64,000 nt of DNA from Neurospora crassa OR74A (lineage: Eukaryota > Ascomycota > Sordariomycetes > Sordariales > Sordariaceae). The stretch's first letter is position 1. Each line of letters opens with the position of its first letter. A program made the translations under genes and the position numbers. The stretch is taken from NCBI RefSeq assembly GCF_000182925.2, contig NC_026503.1, positions 4,960,001 through 5,024,000 of the forward strand. The letters are read 5' to 3'. Below, in pieces: positions 1 through 10,131 of this stretch. The notes under the pieces are model-generated. The model made no database searches. It saw only the letters and a list, made by a program, of their open reading frames with translations, and was not told where the DNA came from.

Positions 1-16
1 TTGGTTTCTCATCACA

Positions 17-44
<28 letters not shown>
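17..44. repeat. (ACAG)7 microsatellite
   Basis: Seven uninterrupted copies of the tetranucleotide ACAG, followed by a short AC run. Non-coding simple repeat. Confidence 0.95.
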
Positions 45-47
<3 letters not shown>

Positions 48-619
48 CACACGAAAACGAAGTTTGGTCGCCGCGACAAAGGAAATTCGCAATGGAGGCG
101 GCGGCGTTGGCGTTGGCGCAGACAGGGGAACAATCGAACAAACAAGCCGATATCAGAAGAGAATATATCATATCAATCAACCACCACCAGCTTTTTTTTC
201 GTTCAATCATTCCATTGTTATCTCAGCTATCTTGTGTCTACCGCAGATGGTACCTACCTTACTCAGGAAACAAGGGGTTCTGTTTGTGGTCACTTCTCGG
301 TGGATCGCGTCGAATCTCGTTGCTAAGGTGGTTCGTTCACTCTCATCGCCGCATTGTATTATATATATACTTCGTTACCAAAAGTGAAAAGGGGAAATGG
401 CATATACCATGCACATGCTCTGCTGGTCTCGTTCTTTTTGCCATTCTTAATTCTTTACATATACACTCAAAATTCGCGTGACGACTGCCCCCCCCCCTCC
501 TCATCATCATCATCATCATGCGGGTTATGGGCAAAGTTTTCCATGTGGGGACGCGTAATTCCAAGGCTTAATAAACCCACTATCAGAATCGTCAAAATCA
601 AGGTTAGACCATCTATCCA
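45..619. other. Intergenic, no gene seen
   Basis: Only short overlapping frames on both strands with no family resemblance. It holds a C-run near 488-497 and a (TCA)n microsatellite at about 500-519. It forms the 5' flank of the tRNA gene. Confidence 0.6.
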
Positions 620-693
620 TCCCTCGTGGCGCAATTGGCTAGCGCGTCAGACTGTTAATCTGGAGGCTGTAAGTTCGATCCTTACCGAGGGAG
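620..693 (+). tRNA. tRNA-Asn (anticodon GUU)
   Basis: A complete 74-nt cloverleaf can be folded by eye. The seven-base acceptor strand TCCCTCG pairs with CGAGGGA at 686-692, with discriminator G at 693. The anticodon stem TCAGA/TCTGG encloses loop CTGTTAA, giving anticodon GTT, which reads Asn codons AAC/AAU. The T arm carries the B-box-like GTTCGATCC. There is no intron and no encoded CCA, as expected for a nuclear tRNA gene. The T-run just downstream fits a Pol III terminator. Confidence 0.95.
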
Positions 694-701
694 TGTGATT
701 C

Positions 702-711
702 TTTTTTTTTT
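702..711 (+). terminator. Pol III T-run terminator of the tRNA
   Basis: Ten T residues begin eight bases after the tRNA discriminator, the usual RNA polymerase III termination signal. Confidence 0.85.
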
Positions 712-1777
712 CCTTCCCCTTTCGCAATATTTTTGCAAATGCTATTTGCTTGCTCACTTTTTTTTTTTTTTTCTCGTTATAAGAGATTTCGAATATTTTC
801 ATTTCTTTCTTTTTTTTTTTTTTTTTGAATCAACATAACCGGGCTAGTGAAATTAATCGGGAGAGTAACTACCTACGTACTTGAAGTAGAACAACATTAC
901 GACTGGGAGTGCACGCACGATACTCGTGTCTTTGCACTGCACTGCACTGGGTTATATGGAAAAACACTCAGCTTTCCATGATACAACCTTAACTCTTGTG
1001 GGCCAGAAATACCTAGGCCACATCGAAAGTCTCGCAGATTATAGGTACTTACCTATACCCGCTCGGTACACCCGACGGGAGAAGTTTTTTCCATCTCAAA
1101 AAAAGGGAAAGAAGGGATACATACATACATACCATGATGCCAAAAGTCGGGATATCTTTTCTCTCTTGAATTACCTACTGTCCACAGCCGTCATTCCTTA
1201 TTAATATCTGCACACAATATCTTCACAGTGTTGTACCTGGCTTCAAGAAAGGCAGACACGGAAACTGGGCCTCCAAAGGGGTTCCGAATTGGCACCAAAG
1301 CTGCTTTTCGAGACTTACAACAAAGTAATGATTATTATTTTTTATTTTTATTTTTTTTTTCCTGCAACTCTTATCCCGAAACGGACTGGCACAGCGAATG
1401 TAAAATGATGATGCCATACGAATATGTAGCGATGCTCGGGTTGCTCGAGTAGCTTGATTGGGTCATCAAGTGGTTAAAAACAACAGGACGGAACTCTACG
1501 AGTTCACAGAGGCCAAGTCAGCTGCCAACCGCTGGGGGGAAAGATGGATGAGCAGGACTAGTTTGCAATCAATTGAATTGGTGGCCTTGCCTACCTTCAG
1601 CATAACAGCCAAAATGTTAACCATGAAAGTCGAATGCCGCCGGCGGTTCACGATCACTCAGCGGAAATACAACCCAACCATCGTAAATGACAAAGCTTTG
1701 AGCCATCGCCGAGCTGACAGAAATGTCAAATATCATTATTCATAAATGCATCATCACAACTTGCTCCCCAACGGCAG
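712..1777. other. Intergenic, no gene seen
   Basis: T-rich runs (near 756-772 and 808-826) and short unsupported frames only. The right end is the 3' flank of the minus-strand dehydrogenase gene. Confidence 0.55.
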
Positions 1778-2635
1778 TCACTCCTTCTCCTCGTGCTTCC
1801 ACCCCAGCACCCGCTCAATCTTTTCCACACTCCAGAAGCCCTTGTTCCCGGACATATCCCCCTTGATCTTTGTGCCCGGCCAATACTTCTTGACCAGCTC
1901 CTCATTGCTCAGCTTGGCATCCTCGCCCACCACACACCTCTCGGGACTAACCACGTTGAAAATCTCGGCTCCCTCAAACTTATCCGCGTTCTGCACCGCC
2001 GCCAAACACGCCCTCGCCGTTGCCTGCGGATGCACCCACCCCCAAAGCTGCTTGACGGCCTTTTCGTTGTTCCCCGCATAATCCTCCTCCACCTCCTTCT
2101 TGGGCGCCACCTGGTGAATCCTCAAGCACGCAATCTTCATGCCGGGGAACCACCTCGCGATCGTCCTGGCCTGCATCTCGGCCTCCTCCTTGGCGAGCGC
2201 GTACGCGTCCGTCGGCTTCTGGGTGATTTCCTCGTCAATCGGGAAGTAATCAAATTCCAGCGGCTGGTTCGAGTAGACGAGGCCGATGGCGTTGACGGAC
2301 GAAGCATAGCAGAACTTTTGGATGCCCAGCTCGGCGGCGGCGCGCATGCCGTTGAAGGCGGCACAGACGTTGTTGGAGTGCACTTTGTGGTCGTCCTTGT
2401 CGACGGGGTCGGGGATGGCGGCCAGGTGGATGACGGCGTCGCACCCCTCAAAGGCTTTCAGAACGGCGTCGTAGTCGCTGGCGGCGTCGGCGGTGCGCAT
2501 TTCGGTCTTGGGGGTGGACGGGTCGGGGTCTTGTGGGGTGCGGTTGATTTGTACGGTTGCGTGGCCTTGGTTGGCGCAGAGGCGGACGACTTCTTGGCCT
2601 ACGGTGCCGCGGGCTCCGGTGATGGCGATCTTCAT
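1778..2635 (-). CDS. NAD-dependent epimerase/dehydratase (extended SDR)
   Basis: Single-exon gene, 285 residues. The N-terminus is a Rossmann nucleotide-binding fold: beta strand KIAIT followed by GARGTVG (residues 7-13), the TGxxGxxG dinucleotide motif of extended short-chain dehydrogenases. The active-site pair YxxxK is visible as Y145-A-L-A-K149 in DAYALAKEE, with candidate catalytic Ser at 112/113 in ASSVNAIG. The sequence DAVIHLAA is the usual fourth-strand motif. The family includes nucleotide-sugar epimerases and reductases; the substrate cannot be read from sequence. There is no signal peptide or membrane segment, so the protein is probably cytosolic. The ATG at 2635 is the first in frame and gives a normal N-terminus. 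No introns are needed. Length is at the short end for the family. Confidence 0.92.
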   Translation of the reverse strand: MKIAITGARGTVGQEVVRLCANQGHATVQINRTPQDPDPSTPKTEMRTADAASDYDAVLKAFEGCDAVIHLAAIPDPVDKDDHKVHSNNVCAAFNGMRAAAELGIQKFCYASSVNAIGLVYSNQPLEFDYFPIDEEITQKPTDAYALAKEEAEMQARTIARWFPGMKIACLRIHQVAPKKEVEEDYAGNNEKAVKQLWGWVHPQATARACLAAVQNADKFEGAEIFNVVSPERCVVGEDAKLSNEELVKKYWPGTKIKGDMSGNKGFWSVEKIERVLGWKHEEKE

Positions 2636-3607
2636 GGTGGAGGAGAGAAGACGGGGGGGTTATTTTGGTGTAGTTTGGTGTGGTGACTGTGAATTGGGTT
2701 ATGATGTGTGGTGTGGTGTTTGTTGATGGAGGTCTAGAATTAGTAGTGGTTTCGAAGACGGAGAGGAAGAAGGCTTTATGGGCCATTTTTAGGAGAAAGG
2801 GCGTATGACGTTTACGTGGGGCTCACATCATCCATCGAGATGGGGACAACTTAACGAATTCACAGGAGGATTTGTTCCTGTCGAGCTGCAATGACCGTTG
2901 AATTGGGCAAGAATGGCTCGAAAGAGGAACCGACGTGTAAACATTGGTGACATCATCGATGTTGGACAACCCCACTCGTGATGGCGGGTTAAGTATTTGG
3001 AAAAGAACACTGAGTGCCGTGGCTTCAAACGTCACATCAAAGACGGAAAACAATGTTTATTAATCAATTCCAAATGTCTCCAAAGACCCTTGGGGCACGT
3101 CCAGCTTGAATGACTATCAATCAAGGGGGTTCGAGGGAGGCTGCGGATTGAAGACTGAGCACAGTGTGAGGTTTGTAGACAACAATCTTCCGACCCCTCC
3201 CACGACATGGCCATCAAGGTTCTCACCACTGCACTCGGACTCCAATCGATGCGGCCAACAACTGGAAAGCGCAATCTTCGCATCAAAACGAAACACTGAA
3301 GCAAGCGCCGAGGTCAACTTCAGCAATGGCGAGCCTCATCACCAAGTATTGGGCGTGTTTCCCGCCTCAACTCGTGACGGAACCAGGCGACTGCCCATCC
3401 CTCCTCGACTTGCAACAATTACGTATACTTGCCTTGTTCACTTGCATTCCGGGCCTCTTTTCCCCTTCCAGAACTTGATAAGTACTTGCCTTGACTTGCC
3501 TTGTCAGGTGCTTGCTGATTTATGCCGAGTACTCAGATCTCAATAACGCAACCCAACGAACAGCGACCAGGACCGCAACCGTACCGTTCATCGAACCAAC
3601 GACAAAC
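2636..3607. other. Intergenic, no gene seen
   Basis: GT-rich stretch (about 2640-2730), likely the promoter and leader of the minus-strand dehydrogenase, then a region with no convincing gene. The last part is probably the 5' leader of the zinc-finger-like gene; it contains repeated CTTGCCTTG words at 3480-3505. Confidence 0.5.
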
Positions 3608-4141
3608 ATGTCGCCGACCTGTCACGCGTGCGGCCAGCCCCTCGGCCAGATCAGAGCTCCCCTTCTCAATCTCATCCCGCCGTCAGAAGACGCCCTCACA
3701 ACGGAAAAGAAGAAAGAGATCAAGTTAAACGAGACGGCAAAAGTCCACAACACGATCGGCCCAGGGCTGCCCACGATGCTTGGAACCCTACTTGACTACG
3801 TTCAAGATTGGATTCCTGGCTACCGCTTTGTCAAGAGAGTGCTCAACAACTTTTACCGAAAGACAAGTCCTACGACGGCTCTTGCGATTTCTCCGGTTCA
3901 TACGGTTGCATCCTCTGACCCCATCGAGCAAAAGCGAAAAAGGCCGAAACACAAGAAAAAGACCAGAAATACTCCGACAAAACCCGTTCAAGGAAAACCC
4001 CCCAAGTCCAAGCTGCCAGTGCCGGCCTCGACCTCCGAACAAACCTGCCGTAGGTGTCATCAAGTCTTCAGATCGAGAAAGGAACTGTTCATGCACCTCA
4101 ACGCCTGTCGGACTTCCTCAGGATCAGCGTCGGTCGCATAG
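3608..4141 (+). CDS. Small basic protein with C2H2-like zinc finger
   Basis: A 177-residue open frame that starts at ATG 3608 (context AAC before ATG). The frame is open further upstream to 3491, but the later ATG begins directly with a CxxC pair (PTCHACG, residues 4-7), so it is preferred. The middle is lysine-rich (KKKTR, KRKRPKHKKK), which would fit nuclear localisation. The C-terminus carries C-R-R-C, then a 12-residue spacer, then H-x3-C in CRRCHQVFRSRKELFMHL: a C2HC variant of the classical zinc finger. What is seen is the metal-ligand pattern; nucleic-acid or protein binding is inferred. I do not recognise a named family. Single exon, no signal peptide. Confidence 0.7.
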   Translation: MSPTCHACGQPLGQIRAPLLNLIPPSEDALTTEKKKEIKLNETAKVHNTIGPGLPTMLGTLLDYVQDWIPGYRFVKRVLNNFYRKTSPTTALAISPVHTVASSDPIEQKRKRPKHKKKTRNTPTKPVQGKPPKSKLPVPASTSEQTCRRCHQVFRSRKELFMHLNACRTSSGSASVA

Positions 4142-4586
4142 GAATGGAACAGCTTGTGAGATTCCATTGATAGCTGGAGCAAAGGGTCGGGGTTCTGGTA
4201 CAATGACTAGGGCCACCTATCCTTCTGGGCTCAGGACCATTGCTCAGAATTGGGGAGGACAAACTCGATGATCAGACAAAGGTTGTATCTATTTCTGCCG
4301 ATGCCGAAGGAATGACTGAATTGAAGGAGGGGAATGGCATTACGTGTAGTGATGGCGCATGTTATAATGGGACCAGAGTACACGGAGCAACGGAGGATGA
4401 GGAGCGAACTACATTTCAGCCGAGATATGGCCTGGCATTGTTGGTGAACACTAGCCGGTATACACAGTCACTGGTTCGGTTCAGGCGGTGATCTAGCAGA
4501 GGGCATGTTCATTACCGCAGCAGAGGTACAAACAAGTTCATCAATTTCTATTTTACTTCTAGCTTCCGTATTGAATGGTCACGCTT
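4142..4586. other. 3' flanks of two convergent genes
   Basis: Sits between a plus-strand and a minus-strand stop codon. No gene, RNA or repeat was recognised. Confidence 0.55.
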
Positions 4587-5894
4587 CTAACCTCCCCGTT
4601 CTGGCCCCCTTTCAGTTTCTGTTCCCGTTACCTGCCCAGCCCCAGCCCCAGCTCCCCCTCCACCTCCTCCAGATCCTCCCCCTCCTCCCCCAATCACAAC
4701 CCCAGCATCACCACCAGAACTCAAACTCAAACTCAACCTTGAACCGGAACTCGAACTTGGATCCACACCCGTAGTCATTGCACTATTACCATCTGCCCAA
4801 TAACTATCAGGTAAACCTACCGAAACGACGGGGGGCGCTACGTTGTTACTTGGTCCTGGTCCTGGTCCACCTCTACCTGTACCTGTACCGCGACCTGCAG
4901 CGGCAGCAGCAGCAGCAGCAGCAGCCATGGCTCGTTGAGTGTAGATGGAGTAGGATGGGGGGGCTATTGCTGTTGCTCTTTCACTTGCGGTTTCCCCTGG
5001 CCTTCTGCCGCCGTTGGAACTGTAATTAGGGTTGTTGACGCCATTGACGCCGTTGACGACATTAGAGGAGCCACGAGAGCCACGAGGGCTGTGACCGCCC
5101 TGAGATCCATGAACGCCATTGACCCCATTCGTAGAGCCATCCGAAAAACCAGCATATCCGCTGTACGCAATAACTCCATGACCTCTACCCCTAGCGATTC
5201 CACGTGATGATCGGCCATGGTGCGTTGAACCTGAGCCGTACAGGTGGTTTATGGGGGGGTAGTTATTGTAGTAATGTCCACTATCCCCACCATTGCTACC
5301 AGGGGGTGAACCAAGGGATGAACCATTATGTGTGCTGTGCCCACCTCTGGGAGTCGCTCTGGCACCTCTTATGTTCCCATTCATCATTATCCTGCCTCTT
5401 GCTCTACTTCTAGCACTATCATAACCTCTACCTCTACTGCTTCCTCTAGCATAATCGCTACTGCTCCCCCTACTTCTGGTAGGCGACATCGGTTGCAAGG
5501 CAGGTGACCCCAGACTTAAGGGACTGGGACTGGGCCCAGTGATTACCGGACCGTGTGGGATGGGTGTCAGAGGGGAGTTGGCGTTGCGCGTGGTGGTGGT
5601 TGTGGTGGTGGTTACTAGGATGCCGCCTAGAGTGCTGGTGCCGGTGGCGTTGTTGGTGGCGTTGTTGGTGCCGTTGGTGGTGCCGTTGGTGGTATTGGTG
5701 GTGGTAGAAGAGGTGGTGAAGGGGTCGTTGGGGCTACTAGAAGTGAACAAGTTTGAGGTGGATGAGGAGGATGAGGAGGGGGGAGGAGGGGGGTTACCGT
5801 TTGTGCCGTTGGTACCGTTGGTACGCCTTCGAGAGACGGAAGAGAGGCATTGGTCGTGATCGGTTGCGGTGGTGTAGGTCCGGGAGGGGGCCAT
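4587..5894 (-). CDS. Low-complexity RG/Gly/Ser/Asn-rich protein
   Basis: Single-exon open frame of 435 residues beginning MAPSRTYT at a well-placed ATG. Almost all of it is low complexity. Residues about 24-110 are NGTNG repeats, poly-Pro, poly-Ser and TTNTT runs. A central RG-rich part has RGSSRGRGYD, RARGR, RGARATPRGG and IARGRGHG. NGVNGVNG-type repeats and a nine-residue poly-Ala tract encoded by GCn codons follow (4898-4927). The C-terminus is glycine-rich. No folded domain, signal peptide or membrane segment is visible. RG clusters are often found in RNA-binding, arginine-methylated proteins, but that is only inference here. The length of the frame and its consistent composition over 1.3 kb support a real gene. 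Confidence 0.7.
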   Translation of the reverse strand: MAPSRTYTTATDHDQCLSSVSRRRTNGTNGTNGNPPPPPSSSSSSTSNLFTSSSPNDPFTTSSTTTNTTNGTTNGTNNATNNATGTSTLGGILVTTTTTTTTRNANSPLTPIPHGPVITGPSPSPLSLGSPALQPMSPTRSRGSSSDYARGSSRGRGYDSARSRARGRIMMNGNIRGARATPRGGHSTHNGSSLGSPPGSNGGDSGHYYNNYPPINHLYGSGSTHHGRSSRGIARGRGHGVIAYSGYAGFSDGSTNGVNGVHGSQGGHSPRGSRGSSNVVNGVNGVNNPNYSSNGGRRPGETASERATAIAPPSYSIYTQRAMAAAAAAAAAAGRGTGTGRGGPGPGPSNNVAPPVVSVGLPDSYWADGNSAMTTGVDPSSSSGSRLSLSLSSGGDAGVVIGGGGGGSGGGGGGAGAGAGQVTGTETERGPERGG

Positions 5895-7091
5895 TTTTAG
5901 CTTTTACCTATTGGTTTGAGGTCGGGTAGATGGGAAGGGGAGTGATGGTGTAATGGGGGAGTTACCTAACCGTGGTAGTGATGAAGGACTGGAGTGTTCA
6001 GGAGGAAGGATGAATTGCTGCTTGATGTTGGTGGAGGTAAAGTAGCTGTCCTTTTAAGCCTCACTGATACACATGCTATCACTTGCTGTTGTTACATTTG
6101 GAGATGGAGGAGTCACTACCACTTGTGAGTCAAATCAAAATGCGGTTTGTATTGAGAACGTATTCACAAGAATCAGGGAGAGCATTCACTGTTGGATGAC
6201 CGTCACATTCCACCTTCAGCCTTATCCTGCTTCCAATTTCTCTTCTCTATTCCCTTCCCAAGCCCAGTGAGAGTGACCGCCTTTTACAATGAAAAATGAC
6301 GGGCCCAAATTACAAACCAGACGACTGCCGTTTTATCGCCTCCATTACCACTCCAGACTCAAGAGGCAGGCTTCCGGGGGATTGGGAGTGATTGTGAGTG
6401 ATTGGGGATTGATAGGTTGTGGAATGAGGTTTGGCAGGAGGACATGTTTTCCTTTTTGACTAATACTTTGCTCCAAGAAACCTGTTGCTGGGGCGTTTGA
6501 AGACAGAGATGACACTGAATAGGGATCATTTAGTGGCTTGTCAGTGTTCGTTTGATCAGCGCGATGAGACTGTGGAGGGCAGTTAGGTCTTTCCTCATCT
6601 GATGTGTCCCCTTATCAATACAGTACTCGTCACGAAACTTCCCTCCAGTATCTTTCACTGACATTGCCGGCCGCAAGTGTCCCCGTTTTGCAAGTTTCTC
6701 CGGTCCGCGGCGTCCGCCTTCCCCTCCAACTGCGCTCCATATCCTTCTCCTTTCATGTTTTCAATCCAGACACCCAATCGTATTTTCCTGCTAACGGCTT
6801 CGCTTGAGCCGAACACGACCGACCCGCGCCATTCTCGCTCCTCACGACGTCCTCCTCAACCTATCAAAGATGCCCGTCGTCTAGATCTCTGGTTCATCTT
6901 CCGTGGTTCACCCGCAAACATTCTCCCAAGCCGGAGTTCCAATTGCGCGACGAGCAAGACCTTGCGAGACTCCGCGCTCAAATATTTTCCTCCATGAGAC
7001 CTCGACCGTTCAAACTCCGAAGAGATAAAGAAACCCTGACGTGACCGACGAGCGACCACGAACGACCACGAGCGCCGATAGATCCAGCCAA
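5895..7091. other. Intergenic, no gene seen
   Basis: Promoter side of the RG-rich gene and 3' flank of the next minus-strand gene. Several frames of about 60-110 residues on either strand lack start context, composition or resemblance to known proteins. Confidence 0.5.
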
Positions 7092-8477
7092 CTAGGTCCC
7101 AAAACACCACTTCAGTTTTGACACTCTGCGCCGCCCAAGATCCGCGAATTTCGAGCAGGGTACAGTAACTGGCGGCGTCGAGTGCCTGGGGACAGGCGGA
7201 GCCAACACCGCCCGCTTGAGCCCGAAGCGCGGTTGCCTAACCGGGCAGTGGAAGGCGTTGAGATTTCGAACCTGGATGGCCTTGGCGCGGCGGAGGACGA
7301 CCGTATTTGCGGCTGAATTCGCGACGATCAAGGCTTTGGAATCGGGCTCCTCCGGAATGGGCGGTAGTCTGTGAAAGCTGTGCTGGGTGAGGACCTTTAG
7401 CTTTGCCGACTTGGTCAGAGTTGGAGGTTCGGGACATGGCAGAGGCCGCATAGGCTGGATTGCTGACTCCTTTTTACGGACGACGGAAGGCTGTAGTTTT
7501 GCTGCGTGGTACGACCCGCGGTGATGGTTGATGGTGTTGGCCATGGGGGTGACTGTGTGGCTGGCTTCACTGTTGCCGTTGATGGCCTGAATCATGGACC
7601 GGACTCGACCCTTTGCGGCAGGGAGATCCCGACGGACTTTGGTCGCCGAATGCGAGAATGGGCGTGTGTTGGAGTGAGAGAAGAGCAGGTGAGTTGTTGC
7701 TTGCTTTGCATGTCGTGGTTGTTCTGGCTTCTTGGGTTCGATGCTGGTGGGTAGAACTTCGACTTGGTCACTGATGTCCACCGGGCGATGCTCTCCTTGA
7801 TTGTCGAGGGCCTCCAACATGCGACTAACCTGACACTGCGCGGTCTGGTACTCCTCACGTATTTGCCGACATTCCTCTATCGCCTCCTTGATCTCCGACT
7901 TGAACAGGATCCAATCCTTTGTGGCGTCTGCGGTAACCATATCGACCTTATCGGGCTCCGCGCCATGCTTGATCTCGTCGATGCAGCGATTCTGGAAAAC
8001 GACTATCAGCAACTCTTCGATGTCGGCAGAGTTATCGTTTTTTCCACCCCTCGGCAAGAACCATTGGATCATTAGCTGCTCGGGGTCATCCTTGGACTTG
8101 TTGGCATCCAACTTCTCCACATACACCATCAACAAATCGAGGGTATTGGCAAAGTTATGGCCCCTTCCACTTACCGGTACAGAGATTCGAAGCCCTGGCT
8201 GTTGGTGGTATTGATCTATTTCAAGAACCTCGCTCTTCCGCTGCGCCCCTTTACCCTGGCCCCTTAATTTACGGCAACGACCGCAGACGCCTCGCTCGAC
8301 TTCGTTCGCGTGTTGCGGCTGCTCGCTACAAGCGAAGCGGCTCTTGATGTATATCTTGCCATCGCTATCAATATCCGACTGGGCGCTATCATTATTGGTG
8401 GGCGCCGGATTGCATATAAACCGGCGGAACTCTATGTGCCCACAGGCCTCGTACAACTTCGTCCTGTCGAAGCACAT
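7092..8477 (-). CDS. Family Z protein Z1 (MC...CGH cysteine motif, 461 aa)
   Basis: Orphan gene of a local family. The chosen ATG (8477) gives MCFDRTKLY and places Cys and His exactly as in the relatives at 9.1 and 18.2 kb: C2, C12, H14, C22, then C50 and C65-x2-C68 (GVCGRC). The spacing suggests a zinc-binding N-terminal domain (inference). Residues about 95-230 contain charged helical stretches, including AIEECRQIREEYQTAQCQVSRMLEAL, possibly a coiled coil. The C-terminal half is Pro/Ser/Thr-rich. It ends with the block HRLPPIPEEPDSK...VVLRRAKAI, which recurs in the divergent neighbour as HRPLPPIPDENGSK...VVLHRRKAI. The pair therefore looks like a diverged head-to-head duplication with about 630 bp between the ATGs. 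The shared upstream element GGTCGACTGTCGCC lies 223 bp before the ATG. No signal peptide or membrane segment. Function unknown. Confidence 0.8.
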   Translation of the reverse strand: MCFDRTKLYEACGHIEFRRFICNPAPTNNDSAQSDIDSDGKIYIKSRFACSEQPQHANEVERGVCGRCRKLRGQGKGAQRKSEVLEIDQYHQQPGLRISVPVSGRGHNFANTLDLLMVYVEKLDANKSKDDPEQLMIQWFLPRGGKNDNSADIEELLIVVFQNRCIDEIKHGAEPDKVDMVTADATKDWILFKSEIKEAIEECRQIREEYQTAQCQVSRMLEALDNQGEHRPVDISDQVEVLPTSIEPKKPEQPRHAKQATTHLLFSHSNTRPFSHSATKVRRDLPAAKGRVRSMIQAINGNSEASHTVTPMANTINHHRGSYHAAKLQPSVVRKKESAIQPMRPLPCPEPPTLTKSAKLKVLTQHSFHRLPPIPEEPDSKALIVANSAANTVVLRRAKAIQVRNLNAFHCPVRQPRFGLKRAVLAPPVPRHSTPPVTVPCSKFADLGRRRVSKLKWCFGT

Positions 8478-9108
8478 CTTCAATGGGAGGACGGGGGACA
8501 CTCACGAAGTTTTGCTGACACAGAAGAGATGGCTTGAGATGGGTGCTATCAGAAATATGATTGCAAGATGTGTGGTTGTGGAATATCACTGCTGGCGTGC
8601 GTGAACGAGTCCGGCTCGGATGATGATATGTGATGATGGAAGATAAGAGGAGGGTCAAGTCTATTTCGATGCTCAATACGGTATATCTAAGGCACTCCAG
8701 GTCGACTGTCGCCTGGTGGTGACCGTGGACTATTCCATGAGGGTAAACATATGGTTGCCATCGTTACGGTGTTGCCGCTCTCTGCGATGAACAATATCAC
8801 TGTTCAGAACCTGGATGGCCGCCGACGTCAACATGGCAACGACAACTGACAGTATATACCAGAAGACCGACTTTATTCGGCGACTTTCGATAGCGACGGA
8901 CCGAGGACTTCAGCATGAATAAAATGGCATCCTTACGATTCATCCACCCTGCATCAACATCACAACACGGCACCCAAAGCAGCGTCCACCAACACATTCA
9001 TATCAGCGAGAACTGCTTTCCATTCGACCAAACTTGTCAAGACCGTCAAACCAAACACCAACAAGCCATTGTCAAGCTTTGCGCTTCGGTTTGCGCCTCC
9101 TAGCCGAC
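8478..9108. promoter_or_regulatory. Divergent promoter of Z1 and Z2
   Basis: The 631 bp between the two ATGs contains the shared element at 8700-8713 and a TATA-like GTATATC just before it on the plus strand (about 8680-8686), which serve Z1. On the Z2 side TGACAGTATATACC occurs at about 8850, combining the same TGACAGT core with a TATA-like word. Promoter activity is inferred from position and recurrence. Confidence 0.5.
8700..8713 (-). promoter_or_regulatory. Shared upstream element, copy at Z1
   Basis: In gene orientation it reads GGCGACAGTCGACC, followed 12 bases later by GATATACC. Matching copies lie 189, 210 and 200 bp upstream of three other minus-strand genes of the block. Confidence 0.5.
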
Positions 9109-10131
9109 ATGTGTACATTCACCAGAACAGCATTCAGGATGTGTGGCCACACAGAATGCCGCGGCGCTCGCTGCAGTCCACCCATCCTCCACGAGAACAA
9201 CAGACATGAGCTCTGCAGAAAGACCCCAATATATCTCCAGTGTACGAAGCAAGGAATCTGCACACAATGCCGGACGAAGAACTGGGAGGCGAGCATGGCT
9301 AAAAGTAGCAAGACGCCGGATGCAAAGGAGCAACATGGCAACAAGGGTACGCGGTCTGGCCTAGCAGTCGGCTCCAAGAGCGAGGTTTTCCATCACATTC
9401 ATCTTCCGAGAGTCAACAAAGAGGAGCTCGATAACAAGTCCAAGAACTCGGAAATAAGCAAAGAGAGGAGGGCTTTACATGGTCCGAGGGCCTTTCCGGG
9501 ATCGCCTTCAACCATCAAAGAGAGCTGGACTCTCAGCGCTGTCACCAAGCCTGTGTCAAGAGACAACGAGAGAAGAGTGGGACTGCGTAGACCGAGGGAC
9601 TTGCCGACAGCTCATCACACCACCAGAGAGGACTGGAAATTCTTGACTGTTACCACTTCTGCGCGTAGAGGCGACGGAAGAAGGTTGCGCCTACGTCAAC
9701 CGAATTCCTTACCGACATTACACCCAGCTCTCGGTAGCTTTGATACTCGCGGACAAACAGCCTGCGCACCTCTCGTCCTCCAGGAAGTCGATAAACATAC
9801 AAATCGAAAGGTCCAGGAAGCAACTGGAGAGCAGTTCTTCCACCGGCTCCAAGATGCAATACCTCTCCTGCCGATGTCCTATAAGCCGATCCTCACCGGT
9901 CGACACCCGCTGCACCGCCCGTTGCCGCCAATCCCAGACGAAAACGGTTCCAAGCCAGATACGGACGACCAACCACCTCCGGTCCCACCGCACGTTGTGC
10001 TCCATCGAAGGAAAGCCATCACTTTGCACGCGTACGATGAATTGGACTCACCAACCGAACGATGCACATCGGCCACGGAGGCTCCGGCAGGCACCTATCT
10101 CGGCCGAGAAACATTGTATTCCGGCTGGTAA
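9109..10131 (+). CDS. Family Z protein Z2 (MC...CGH cysteine motif, 340 aa)
   Basis: Orphan gene transcribed away from Z1. The frame opens upstream, but ATG 9109 restores the family start MCTFTRTAF, with C2, C12-G-H14 and C22 at the same positions as Z1 and Z3, then C36, C45 and C51-x2-C54 (GICTQC). The middle (about residues 120-210) holds two clear tandem repeats of about 36 residues and a partial third. They begin PRAFP, PRDLP and PNSLP, contain a tryptophan in the first two (ESWTLSAVT, EDWKFLTVT), and end RRVGLRR and RRLRLRQ. The C-terminus has HRPLPPIPDENGSK and VVLHRRKAI, the same block as Z1. Basic overall; no signal peptide or membrane segment. Single exon. Function unknown. A putative zinc-binding N-terminus with a disordered, motif-bearing tail is the reading supported by sequence. 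Confidence 0.8.
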   Translation: MCTFTRTAFRMCGHTECRGARCSPPILHENNRHELCRKTPIYLQCTKQGICTQCRTKNWEASMAKSSKTPDAKEQHGNKGTRSGLAVGSKSEVFHHIHLPRVNKEELDNKSKNSEISKERRALHGPRAFPGSPSTIKESWTLSAVTKPVSRDNERRVGLRRPRDLPTAHHTTREDWKFLTVTTSARRGDGRRLRLRQPNSLPTLHPALGSFDTRGQTACAPLVLQEVDKHTNRKVQEATGEQFFHRLQDAIPLLPMSYKPILTGRHPLHRPLPPIPDENGSKPDTDDQPPPVPPHVVLHRRKAITLHAYDELDSPTERCTSATEAPAGTYLGRETLYSGW

